Positions 1 through 8,247 of a stretch of 47,664 bases of DNA are shown piece after piece. The notes below the pieces were generated by a model that was not told where the DNA came from, did not search any database, and worked only from the letters and a program-made list of their open reading frames with translations. This stretch comes from Planctomycetota bacterium (GTDB lineage Bacteria > Planctomycetota > UBA1135 > GCA-002686595). Within the stretch, counting starts at the first letter, position 1. Each line of letters opens with the position of its first letter. The position numbers were made by a program, and so were the translations under genes. The stretch covers positions 1 to 47,664 of the forward strand of contig JANQEJ010000213.1 in NCBI GenBank assembly GCA_028278425.1, written 5' to 3'.

Positions 1-2877
1 CGTCGGGAAGTCGAACACCTGCAGGAACGGCGAGAGGAAGTTGCGCCGCACCGCGACGTACACGCTGCGCCGCCCGTCGCCGTCGATCGGGCCGCTCACC
101 GGCGGCCGGCCGCGGCCGTCGAGGAAGGGCGTGAGGTGCACCGGCACCGGCGGCCCGAACGGCGTCGCGTCGAGCCGTCCCGACACGGCGAGCACCGCGT
201 CGCGGATCGCCTCCGCCTCCAGACGGCGCACCGGCATGTGGTGGTAGAGCTCGTTCGTCGGGTCGAGCTCCGCCGCGCGCGGGTCGACCTCGCTCGACAT
301 CCGGTAGGCGTCGGTCAGAACCAGCGCGCGGATCAGCGCCTTGTTCGACCAGCCGCTCTCGACGAACCGCGTCGCGAGATGGTCGAGGAGATCGGGATGC
401 GTCGGCTTCGCGCCGCTGACGCCGAAGTTGTCGACCGACGTGACGAGGCCGCGCCCGAAGAGGTGCTTCCACAGGCGGTTCACCTGGACGCGCGCGACGA
501 ACGGGTTCGACGGGTCGGTCAAGCGCCGCGCGAGCTCGAGCCTCCCGCTTCCGGAAGACACCGTCGGCCGGTCGTCGAGCGCCTCGAGCAGCCGCCGCGG
601 CGCGGGATCGCCGGGCGAGCGGTGGCTGCCGCGGATGAGGACGAGCTCGTCGACGCCGTTCCCGTCGAAGACGGCGGGCGCGGTGGCCGAGACGAAGCGC
701 GGCTCGAGCGGCGGGCGGAGCTCCTCGACGGTCTCATCGTCCGCGAGCATCCAATCGAGCAGGCGGGCGCGATCGGACGCGTGGCGCGAGCCGACGAGCC
801 CGTCGTCGCGCAGGTCGCGCGCGGCATCGCGGATCAGGTCCTCGTAGACCGCGGCAAGCTCGGTCGCGTCGCGCACCCGGCCGCCGGCGAGGCGGTCGCG
901 AAGGAGCGCGATCGGCGGCTCGGCCAGTGGCGGCGGGTGATCGGCGGCGACCACCATCGCGAGGGCGAAGTCGGTCATCTCGCCGCGCGGGCTGAATTCG
1001 ACGTGAAGGAGGTGCCCGCGGTAGTCCGCCACGTCGTGCTCGATCCACCGCCAACCATCGTCCTCGGCGTCCCAGCGGCGCACGAGACCCTGGTGGAGCG
1101 GCCCCTTCAGCATCCGGTGGGCGTCGACGACGCAGAAGGCGTTCCCCGAGCCGCGGACCAGGTAGTAGAGCTTGTCGCGCTCGAGCTGGACGCTCGGCGT
1201 GCGCAGCGTGCGCCCGGACTGGACCCAGTCGACGAAGCTGTCCTCGCGCTCGGTCCCTTCCGCGAGCGCGAGTTCGTGCCAGAAGGCGTCCGCTTCCGCC
1301 GCCGCATAGGCGCGCAGCCGTCCGTCGCGGACGGTGCCGGGCGCGACGGGCCCGGTGCCGAAGGTGGGACCGTCGGACAGCCAAGGAGTGCGCGCGAACG
1401 CTCCGCCGGCGGCGAAGTCGAGCACGACCTGGGCCTCGCCCAGCGCCGCTTGCATCTCCGCGGCGTCGCGGTCCCACTTCGCGACGAGCTCGCGGACGCC
1501 GCCGGCGACGTCTTCCGAGGACGCGCACGCGGCGAAGGCGTGCAAGGCGTGGTTGGGATCCTCGCCGGCCTTCGCGAGGAGCTCTCCGGAATCGCGCTCG
1601 GCCAGGAGCTCGTCGGCGAAGCCATCGGCGCGCGCGAGCAGCCTGCCTCCGAGGTTGACCGCGCCGTGCCGCGCGTTCGCCTCGCGCAGGATGGCGAGCT
1701 GCTGCGCGACGCGCCCGTTGTGCTCGCGCGTTTCGAAGCGCACCTGGCGGTAGGAGGAGCTGAGCACGAAGCCCGCGAGCCCGTAGTAGTCCTCCTGGGT
1801 GATCGCGTCGAACTTGTGGTCGTGGCAGCGCGCGCAGGCGACGGTCAGACCGAGGAACGCCTTGGAGAAGACATCGATCTGGTTCGCGACGCGCTCGCAC
1901 TGGTCGCCGCGGATGTCGACGGGCGAATGCGTCTCCTCGCCGAGGTACCAGAAGCCCGTGCCGAGGATGGACTCGTCCCAGCCCTCTTCGGGGTGCCGCC
2001 GCGGCTCGACCACGAGGTCGCCGGCGACGTGCTCGGTCAGGAGACGGTCGTACGGAACGTCCGCGTTCCACGCGCGGATCACGTAGTCGCGGTACTGCCA
2101 CGCGTTCGGGATGACGTGGTCGAACTCGTGCCCCTTGGTCTCCGCGTAGCGCACGAGGTCGAGCCAGTGACGCCCCCACTTCTCGCCGAAGCGCGGCGAG
2201 GCGAGGAGGCGGTCGACGATGCGCGCGTAGGCGTCGGGGCGCTCGTCCGCCCTGAAGGCCTCGACCTCCGCCGGCGTCGGCGGGAGCCCGATCAAGTCGA
2301 AGGTGACGCGGCGAATCAACGTGCGGCGGCTCGCCTCGGGAGCCGCCGAGAGCCCGGCCTTCGCGCGACGCGCGCCGAGGAACCGGTCTACGTCGTCGCC
2401 CGCCCGTCCTGTTTCCGGGACGGACGGGTCCCGCACGGGCTGAAAGGCCCAATGCCCCTTGCGCTCTTCCAGGTCGAACGCGACGCTGGTGGTCGACCCA
2501 GGCTTCCCCAGGTCCTCCGGCGCGTGCGCGCCCCTTGCGATCCACCGTTCGATGTCCGCGATCGCCGCCTCGTCGAGCTTGCCTCGCGGCGGCATCTGCA
2601 AGTCCTCGTCGGTATAGCGCACCGCGAGGAGAAGGAGACTCTCTTCCGGTTTCCCAGGAACGAGAGCGGGGCCTCTCTCACCTCCCGCGAGCATTGCGGC
2701 GACGCTGTCGAGCCGTAGTTCGGCCCGCTGCTTCTTTTCGCCGTGGCACTTGAAGCAGCTCGTCGCGAGAACGGGACGGATTCTCGTTTCGAAGAACTCC
2801 GCGTCCGCTTCGTCCTGAGCCAGAGGAGCGCTGCTCGCCACGAGCAGGATCCCCACAAGTCGCCAAGTGCCACGCAT
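1..2877 (-). CDS. PSCyt1 / DUF1549 / DUF1553 cytochrome protein (3' end cut by window edge)
   Basis: The reading frame is open from the ATG at 2877 to the window edge: 959 codons with no stop, so the C-terminus lies outside. A signal peptide (about residues 1-20, ending SSAPLAQ) precedes the PSCyt1 haem motif CFKCH (41-45). A second c-type haem motif, CARCH (348-352), lies in the DUF1549 (PSCyt2) region. The visible end, RRNFLSPFLQVFDFPT, is the typical late part of DUF1553 (PSD1), so I estimate about 100 residues are missing. Proteins of this build are greatly expanded in Planctomycetota and are thought to be exported c-type cytochromes linked to polysaccharide or sulfated-sugar catabolism; substrates are mostly unknown. 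The gene is divergent from the di-haem oxidoreductase gene at 3014, with 136 bp between them. No strong ribosome binding site precedes the ATG, but the signal peptide supports this start. Confidence 0.93.
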   Translation of the reverse strand, partial: MRGTWRLVGILLVASSAPLAQDEADAEFFETRIRPVLATSCFKCHGEKKQRAELRLDSVAAMLAGGERGPALVPGKPEESLLLLAVRYTDEDLQMPPRGKLDEAAIADIERWIARGAHAPEDLGKPGSTTSVAFDLEERKGHWAFQPVRDPSVPETGRAGDDVDRFLGARRAKAGLSAAPEASRRTLIRRVTFDLIGLPPTPAEVEAFRADERPDAYARIVDRLLASPRFGEKWGRHWLDLVRYAETKGHEFDHVIPNAWQYRDYVIRAWNADVPYDRLLTEHVAGDLVVEPRRHPEEGWDESILGTGFWYLGEETHSPVDIRGDQCERVANQIDVFSKAFLGLTVACARCHDHKFDAITQEDYYGLAGFVLSSSYRQVRFETREHNGRVAQQLAILREANARHGAVNLGGRLLARADGFADELLAERDSGELLAKAGEDPNHALHAFAACASSEDVAGGVRELVAKWDRDAAEMQAALGEAQVVLDFAAGGAFARTPWLSDGPTFGTGPVAPGTVRDGRLRAYAAAEADAFWHELALAEGTEREDSFVDWVQSGRTLRTPSVQLERDKLYYLVRGSGNAFCVVDAHRMLKGPLHQGLVRRWDAEDDGWRWIEHDVADYRGHLLHVEFSPRGEMTDFALAMVVAADHPPPLAEPPIALLRDRLAGGRVRDATELAAVYEDLIRDAARDLRDDGLVGSRHASDRARLLDWMLADDETVEELRPPLEPRFVSATAPAVFDGNGVDELVLIRGSHRSPGDPAPRRLLEALDDRPTVSSGSGRLELARRLTDPSNPFVARVQVNRLWKHLFGRGLVTSVDNFGVSGAKPTHPDLLDHLATRFVESGWSNKALIRALVLTDAYRMSSEVDPRAAELDPTNELYHHMPVRRLEAEAIRDAVLAVSGRLDATPFGPPVPVHLTPFLDGRGRPPVSGPIDGDGRRSVYVAVRRNFLSPFLQVFDFPT

Positions 2878-2919
2878 TTCCGGGGGGAATCATCATAGCG
2901 GGGTTCCACTAGTCGCGGA

Positions 2920-3013
2920 TAGCATCGGGCGCAGAGAGAAGACGGGCCGTTCCTTGGCGGTTTCGTTCCTGGTCTTTCGCAAGCAAAACACAGTTTTTTA
3001 AGGGAGGAGACAG
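2920..3013 (+). repeat. Duplicated leader, copy 1
   Basis: The 5' leader of the first di-haem oxidoreductase gene. It shares order and many identical blocks with 4756-4841: TAGCATCGG near the start, GGGCCGT, CCTTG, and TCTTTCGCAAGCAA just before the ribosome binding site. It ends in a strong Shine-Dalgarno (GGGAGGA, 3002-3008) six bases before the ATG. The conserved TAGCAT could be a -10-like element, but I see no convincing -35. Confidence 0.7.
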
Positions 3014-4594
3014 ATGCTCCGTCTTGCCACGGGAGCCGTCGTCAGCTTGACGTTCCTTGCGGGAATGCCCTACGCCCAGTTGAACGACGTCACACAGACA
3101 CCCAATGCTGCAAACGCCGGCATCAAGAAGTCCTTTACGGACCAGATCGGTGCCGGTCGTGGCGACGTCATGACGCCCGGCTCGTCGCTGTTCATCATCG
3201 CGCGCGACCCCGCGCGCTCGATCGTCCGCGGCCGCCAGATCTTCCAGCGCAAGTTCACGGTCGCCCAAGGCCTCGGCCCGCGGACGGGCGACGGCGTCGG
3301 CGACATCGAGGCCGATGCATCGCACGGCGCCGGCCTCGGCGATAGCTGCGCTACCTGCCACGCGCGTCCGTTCGGCTCCGCCGGCTTCGGCAGCGACGTG
3401 TTCACGCGTCCCAACAGCCGTGACGCACCGCACCTCTTCGGCCTCGGGCTTCAAGAGATGCTCGCGGACGAGATCACGAAGGACCTGCGCGCCATCGAAC
3501 AGGACGCCATCGATCAGGCGGTGCTCTCCGGCAACTCGGTCACCCTCAATCTGACGAGCAAGGGGATCGACTACGGGAGCATCACGGGCCTTCCCAACGG
3601 CACCTCCGACACCTCCGGCGTCGAGGGGGTGGATTCCGACCTGCGCGTCCGTCCGTTCTTCGCCCAGGGCGGCACGATCTCCATGCGCGAGTTCCTGGTC
3701 GGCGCCTTCAACGCCGAGATGGGCCTCGAAGCTCCCGATCCCGACCTCCTCGCCGCCGCCGGCGGCGCGGACGTCACCACCCCTTCGGGGATGGAGCTGA
3801 CGGGCACGATCGACGCGATCGAAGGCCCGCCGGCCTCGAGCGTGCTCGACGACCCCGACCTCGACGGCGTGGTCAACGAGCTCCCGACGTCGATCATCGA
3901 CCACATGGAATTCTATCTCCTGAACTACTTCCGCCCGGGAACGGCGAGGGAGACGTTCGGGACCAACTTCGGAAAGAAGCTCTTCAAGGGCATCGGCTGC
4001 GCGGACTGCCACATCCCCGACCTGACGATCGACGTGGACCGCCGCGTCGCCGACACGTCGACGGAGTGGGATCCCAACAACGCCAACCAGATCACCAACA
4101 ACCTCTTCACCACCGCCACGGTCCTCTTCAGCGAGTTCGACGACGGCTCGGGCTTCCCGACCATCAAGACTCCGCTGGGCGGGTCGTTCGTGGTCGAGAA
4201 CATCTTCACCGACTTCAAGCGGCACGACCTCGGTCAGAACTTCCACGAGTTGAACTTCGACGGCACGCGCCAGACGGAGTTCATCACCGAGCCCCTCTGG
4301 GGCGTCGCGTCGACGCCGCCCTATGGCCACGACGGACGCAGCGCCACGCTGCGGGAGGTGATCCTGCGGCACGGCGGCGAAGCCCAGCAAGCCAGGGACA
4401 ACTTCGACAACCTGAGCGGCTTCGGCGAGCGTTTGATCATCGACTTCCTCAACACGCTCGTGATCTTCGCCCCGCCGGATACGGCGTCAAACCTGGACCC
4501 CGCACAGCGCGGCGACCCCGACTTCCCGTTCAACGGGACGTTGGGGAGCATCGACCTGAGCGTTCTGTTCGGCGATCCGAGCGACAAGGAGTAG
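3014..4594 (+). CDS. Di-haem oxidoreductase (DHOR, thiol oxidoreductase-like), copy 1
   Basis: A 526-residue exported protein with an N-terminal signal (LTFLAGMPYAQ). Two c-type haem sites are visible: CATCH (112-116) and CADCH (329-333). The C-terminal TPPYGHDGRSATLREVI followed by RHGGEA matches the conserved end of the DHOR/thiol-oxidoreductase-like family (PF06537), related to di-haem peroxidases. It is expected in the periplasm as an electron-transfer enzyme; the substrate is unknown. An Asp-rich segment, DDPDLDGVVNELPTS, may bind calcium. The start is fixed by the strong AGGGAGGAG upstream. A monocistronic unit with its own terminator, followed by a near-identical second copy at 4842. 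Family assignment is strong; function is inferred. Confidence 0.9.
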   Translation: MLRLATGAVVSLTFLAGMPYAQLNDVTQTPNAANAGIKKSFTDQIGAGRGDVMTPGSSLFIIARDPARSIVRGRQIFQRKFTVAQGLGPRTGDGVGDIEADASHGAGLGDSCATCHARPFGSAGFGSDVFTRPNSRDAPHLFGLGLQEMLADEITKDLRAIEQDAIDQAVLSGNSVTLNLTSKGIDYGSITGLPNGTSDTSGVEGVDSDLRVRPFFAQGGTISMREFLVGAFNAEMGLEAPDPDLLAAAGGADVTTPSGMELTGTIDAIEGPPASSVLDDPDLDGVVNELPTSIIDHMEFYLLNYFRPGTARETFGTNFGKKLFKGIGCADCHIPDLTIDVDRRVADTSTEWDPNNANQITNNLFTTATVLFSEFDDGSGFPTIKTPLGGSFVVENIFTDFKRHDLGQNFHELNFDGTRQTEFITEPLWGVASTPPYGHDGRSATLREVILRHGGEAQQARDNFDNLSGFGERLIIDFLNTLVIFAPPDTASNLDPAQRGDPDFPFNGTLGSIDLSVLFGDPSDKE

Positions 4595-4620
4595 TCACTC
4601 TCACAACCCGAAGGAGGAGT

Positions 4621-4660
4621 GAGCCGGCCGGCTCCGTTCGCGGAGTCGGCCGGTTCTTTG
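4621..4660 (+). terminator. Rho-independent terminator of di-haem oxidoreductase copy 1
   Basis: A 13-bp GC-rich stem (4624-4636 with 4641-4653, one G-U pair) is closed by a TTCG tetraloop and followed by TTCTTT. It lies 29 bp after the stop codon. Confidence 0.85.
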
Positions 4661-4755
4661 TGCTCGGCGCTCTGCCGAGCTCCGTTGTTGCCGCGAAATC
4701 AAGCCACGGACCGGTCTCGGGCGAATCTCTATGGCGGGAACCGCGACTGCGCAGG

Positions 4756-4841
4756 TAGCATCGGCCGCAGGAGAAGAGGCGGGCCGTGCCTTGCGGCCTC
4801 GTTCTGCTCTTTCGCAAGCAACCATCCTAGGGAGGAATTCG
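4756..4841 (+). repeat. Duplicated leader, copy 2
   Basis: Second copy of the leader at 2920-3013. It keeps TAGCATCGG at its left end, the GGGCCGT/CCTTG block and TTTCGCAAGCAA, then has a Shine-Dalgarno (AGGGAGGA) before the ATG at 4842. Retention of non-coding blocks after coding divergence suggests a regulatory role or a recent duplication. Confidence 0.7.
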
Positions 4842-6419
4842 ATGCTTCGTACCGCCTCAGGAGTCGTGCTCGGGCTGGTGGCCCTCGCCGGAACGTCCGT
4901 TGCCCAGCTCAGCGACATCACACAGACACCCAACGCCGCCAACGCCGGCATCAAGAAGTCCTACACGGACCAGATCGGCGCCGGCCGCGGGGACATCATG
5001 ACCCCCGGTTCGTCGCTGTTCATCATCGCACGAGACCCCGCACGAGCGATCGTCCGCGGCCGCCAGATCTTCCAGCGCAAGTTCACGGTCGCCCAAGGTC
5101 TGGGTCCCCGCACGAACGACGGAGTCGGCGACATCGAGACCGATGGATCGCACGGCGCCGGAGTCGGCGACAGTTGCGCGACCTGCCACGCGCGTCCCTT
5201 TGGCTCCGCGGGTTTCGGCAGCGACGTGTTCACCCGGCCCGAGAGCCGCGACGCACCGCACCTGTTCGGCCTCGGACTCCAGGAGATGCTTGCGGACGAG
5301 ATCACGAAGGACCTACGCGCCATCGAGCAGGACGCCATCGACCAGGCGGTCCTCTCCGGTAGCTCGGTGACGCTCCCCCTCACCTCGAAGGGGATCGACT
5401 ACGGCACGATCACGGGTCTTCCCGGCGGCACGTCGGATGCGTCCGGCGTCGAGGGAGTCGATCCCGACCTGCGGGTGCGTCCGTTCTTCGCGCAGGGCGG
5501 CACGATCTCGATCCGCGAGTTCCTGGTCGGCGCGTTCAACGCCGAGATGGGCCTGGAGGCTCCCGACCCGGACCTCCTCGCCGCAAGCCTCGGCGTGGAC
5601 GTCACGACCCCCTCGGGGATGGAGCTGACCGGCTCGATCGACGCCATCGAGGGACCGCCGGCCGCCAGCGTGACCGACGATCCCGACATGGACGGCGTGG
5701 TCAACGAGATCCCGACGTCGATCGTCGACTTCATGGAGTTCTACCTCATGAACTACTTCCGTCCGGGGGTGGACAAGGTCACGCCGGCCGTCGTCGACGG
5801 CTTCCTCAACTTCGACAGCATCGGCTGCACGACGTGCCACATTCCGTTCCTGACGATCGACGAGGACCGCCGCGTGGCGGACACGTCGACGAACTGGAAC
5901 GGTCCGAAGTCGAACGTCGTCTTCAACCAGCTCTACACGATCGCAACGCCGCTGTTCTCCGAGTTCGACGACGGAATGGGGTTCCCGACCCTGAAGACGC
6001 CGCTCGGCGGCCCCTTCACGGTTCCGGGCATCTTCACGGACTTCAAGCGCCACGACCTCGGCAAGCTCTTCCACGAGCGGAACTTCGACGGCACGACCCA
6101 AACGGAGTTCATCACCGAGCCTCTCTGGGGCGTCGGCTCGACGCCGCCGTACGGCCACGACGGGCGCAGCAATACGCTGAACGACGTCATCATCCGCCAC
6201 GAGGGCGAGGCCGAGACACAGCGCGACGCCTATCTCTTGCTCTCCGACGCCGACCGGGAGGAGATCCTCTCCTTCCTGCGCGCCCTGGTGATCTTCGCGC
6301 CGCCGGACACGTCGTCGAACCTCGACGAGGCGGACTCGGCGCACCCCGACTTCCCCTTCGCGGCGCGTGGCAGCATCGACCTGAGCGTCCTGTTCGTCGA
6401 TCCGAGCGACAAGGAGTAG
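4842..6419 (+). CDS. Di-haem oxidoreductase (DHOR), copy 2
   Basis: A 525-residue paralogue of the preceding gene, colinear and highly similar throughout. Haem motifs lie at the same positions, CATCH (112-116) and CTTCH (329-333), and the end is the same (TPPYGHDGRS, then SIDLSVLF and DPSDKE). The signal peptide differs in detail (GLVALAGTSVAQ). The main divergence is around 310-335, just before the second haem, and around 445-470. I chose the ATG at 4842 rather than the in-frame upstream ATG at 4731 because a strong AGGGAGGA precedes 4842, the signal peptide begins there, and it matches the start of copy 1. Predicted periplasmic di-haem redox enzyme, probably with a related but distinct substrate or redox potential. 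Confidence 0.9.
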   Translation: MLRTASGVVLGLVALAGTSVAQLSDITQTPNAANAGIKKSYTDQIGAGRGDIMTPGSSLFIIARDPARAIVRGRQIFQRKFTVAQGLGPRTNDGVGDIETDGSHGAGVGDSCATCHARPFGSAGFGSDVFTRPESRDAPHLFGLGLQEMLADEITKDLRAIEQDAIDQAVLSGSSVTLPLTSKGIDYGTITGLPGGTSDASGVEGVDPDLRVRPFFAQGGTISIREFLVGAFNAEMGLEAPDPDLLAASLGVDVTTPSGMELTGSIDAIEGPPAASVTDDPDMDGVVNEIPTSIVDFMEFYLMNYFRPGVDKVTPAVVDGFLNFDSIGCTTCHIPFLTIDEDRRVADTSTNWNGPKSNVVFNQLYTIATPLFSEFDDGMGFPTLKTPLGGPFTVPGIFTDFKRHDLGKLFHERNFDGTTQTEFITEPLWGVGSTPPYGHDGRSNTLNDVIIRHEGEAETQRDAYLLLSDADREEILSFLRALVIFAPPDTSSNLDEADSAHPDFPFAARGSIDLSVLFVDPSDKE

Positions 6420-6437
6420 TCACTCCACCCTAAAGGA

Positions 6438-6480
6438 GGAACGAACCGGCCGTCTCCGCTCACGGAGCCGGTCGGTTCTC
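6438..6480 (+). terminator. Rho-independent terminator of di-haem oxidoreductase copy 2
   Basis: A stem of about 15 bp (6444-6458 with 6463-6477; one G-U pair and one mismatch) with loop CTCA. It is related in sequence to the terminator of copy 1, including the AAAGGAGGA just before the stem. It lies about 24 bp after the stop and also faces the end of the minus-strand gene at 6485. Confidence 0.75.
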
Positions 6481-6484
6481 TCGT

Positions 6485-8158
6485 CTAGCGGCCGCGGCGG
6501 TCCGGGATCTCGCCCGCTGCGTCGTAGGCGCGAATCCGCTCGACGCGTTCGCGCACGTCGGCAAGCGTGCCGGCGAGGTAGACACCGCCGTCGACCGCGA
6601 TCAACTGATCGCGCCCGGGACGCTCCAGCATCGCGCGCAGGCGGGTTGCGGCTCGACGGGGTTCAAGCTGCTCGAGCGGCAACACGACACCGACGAGAAG
6701 CGACGGAAACCAGCCCGCCTCGTCGAGCTGCTCCAGCGTGACGAGCCGATGGCCCGAGCCGAAACGGCGCTCGCCGATCCGCAGGCCAATGAGCTGATCG
6801 GGCATCGCGTCCGAGAGAACGGTCGTCGTCGCGTCCGCCTGGACGAGCATCCTCTCCACGACCTCCCGGGTAACCTCCGTCACCGGCTGACCGTCGACCG
6901 TCGCGGGCGTGCGCTCCAGCACCGCCCTCGACGCGGGCGTCACGCAGACGTTGGGCCCGGCATACGCCTCGAGCGCATCGAGGAGCGTGTGCGGACGGCC
7001 GTCGCTACGCCGCTCCAGCTTCCGCGGGGGCGCCGAGGGAATCACGACCCGAGTCGCGGCGGGCTCGCGGCAGAGGAGCCCCACCATGGAGCCGAGCTGC
7101 GCACCGGGCGCCACGACGTAGACGTCGTTAGCGCCGACGGCGAGGAGCGCGCTCGTACTCGTGTCCGTGAGCAGGACCCGCATCGACGTGGTCGCCTGAC
7201 GCGCGTCCTTCGCCCGCGGCGTGACGACGGCCGCGAACAGCGTCGCGGGATGGTCGAGGAAGCGCCGGGTCTGGCTCTCCGCACCTTCCACGAAAACCGG
7301 CCGGGGGACGAAGGGAACGCCCCCGGAGCGGTGTAGCCCGAAGGTCGGATCGCCGCCGGTCTCGACGACGTCGAAGACGAAGCCGTGATGGCTCAGAAGC
7401 CCCTCGACGAACGAGTGAACGGCCTCCGGCCGCACCGGCGCGTCGGTGAAGAGCCCGGTCGGCGTCTCTTCGAGCTCCCAGCGCACGCGCTGCGCGACGC
7501 GAACCCGGCGACCGGCGAGCTCGGCGTAGCCCTCCACGACCGCGAGCAGGCTTTCGTCGGCCGCGATCGTCATCCCTTCGTCAAGCTCGGGAAAGAGCGC
7601 GTCCCACGCCGGCGGCTCGCCCTCCGGCGGCTCCTCCGCGTCCAGGCGCCGGAGCAACCGCGCCATCCCCGCGACGCCGGACGCCGGCCCGCGCAGGAGC
7701 AACGCGCCGCCCTCGACGGCCCGCACCGTGACGCTCGGGAGCGACGTCCGCTGAAGCGTACGCAAGCTGGTGGCAAGCTGCCGCGCCTCGACCCGCTCGA
7801 GGACCAGCTCGACCTCCACCAGAAGCGCGTGACGCAGCGCGAGACCCTCGAGCTCCCCGGCCGCGACGGGCCGGTGGACCGCGTCCTGCATCGCGTAGGA
7901 AGCGTGCACGGCGAGGACACCCGCCTCCTCGGACACGACGAACCCGCCGAGAAAGATCAACCCCTCCGCAAAGCCCTCGGCATCCTCGGCGGGCATCTCG
8001 TAGCCACCGAGAAGTCCGACCGGCGTGTTCGCGAGCGCGACGCGCACCTCATGGATCGCCTCGACCTCGCACTCCAGGGACGCGGCATGGCTCTCGACCA
8101 CGTCGAGCATGGTGGCGTCCTGGAATACCAGGGGAGCGACCGCGAGGAGCGTCCTCAT
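6485..8158 (-). CDS. Secreted protein with three tandem secretin N0/N1-like modules, no secretin barrel
   Basis: 557 residues; the start at 8158 (MRTLLAVAPLVFQ) gives a plausible signal sequence. The protein is built from three repeats, about 18-172, 205-363 and 392-545. Each opens with an N0-like half (for example LLAVVEGYAELAGRRVRV, then TPTGLF and FVEGLLSHHGFVFDVV). Each continues with an N1/NolW-like half (for example LEPRRAATRLRAML, then LIAVDGGVYLAGTLADVRERVERI). The alternation of VVEGYA, TP.GL, VEGLL..GF and then a residue-poor valine-rich strand resembles the short periplasmic domains of GspD/PilQ secretins. The C-terminal secretin pore domain is absent and the protein ends right after module 3. 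The sequence shows the repeats directly; the secretin relationship is my inference from pattern. It may be a periplasmic scaffold or an accessory of a type II-like system. No secretion genes are adjacent. Confidence 0.6.
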   Translation of the reverse strand: MRTLLAVAPLVFQDATMLDVVESHAASLECEVEAIHEVRVALANTPVGLLGGYEMPAEDAEGFAEGLIFLGGFVVSEEAGVLAVHASYAMQDAVHRPVAAGELEGLALRHALLVEVELVLERVEARQLATSLRTLQRTSLPSVTVRAVEGGALLLRGPASGVAGMARLLRRLDAEEPPEGEPPAWDALFPELDEGMTIAADESLLAVVEGYAELAGRRVRVAQRVRWELEETPTGLFTDAPVRPEAVHSFVEGLLSHHGFVFDVVETGGDPTFGLHRSGGVPFVPRPVFVEGAESQTRRFLDHPATLFAAVVTPRAKDARQATTSMRVLLTDTSTSALLAVGANDVYVVAPGAQLGSMVGLLCREPAATRVVIPSAPPRKLERRSDGRPHTLLDALEAYAGPNVCVTPASRAVLERTPATVDGQPVTEVTREVVERMLVQADATTTVLSDAMPDQLIGLRIGERRFGSGHRLVTLEQLDEAGWFPSLLVGVVLPLEQLEPRRAATRLRAMLERPGRDQLIAVDGGVYLAGTLADVRERVERIRAYDAAGEIPDRRGR

Positions 8159-8201
8159 GGCTAACACCCTAGCTTGAGATTCGGCTAGACGGGTGTCGGC
8201 G

Positions 8202-8247
8202 AAAAAGAAGAGAAACGCAAAGGAGGTCCTCTGCGTTCTTCTTCTTA
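8202..8247 (-). terminator. Terminator of the two-selenoprotein operon
   Basis: Read on the minus strand, an inverted repeat (AACGCA with TGCGTT, 8232-8237 and 8214-8219, plus AGG/CCT inside) is flanked by complementary purine and pyrimidine runs and followed by TTCTTTTTC. It overlaps the TAA of the DUF3179 gene and separates that operon from the gene at 6485. Confidence 0.7.

Noticed and set aside
136..2718. An 860-codon plus-strand open frame opposite the PSCyt1 gene
   Set aside because: The minus strand carries a clear signal peptide, two haem motifs and DUF1553 signatures; the plus frame is compositional shadow.
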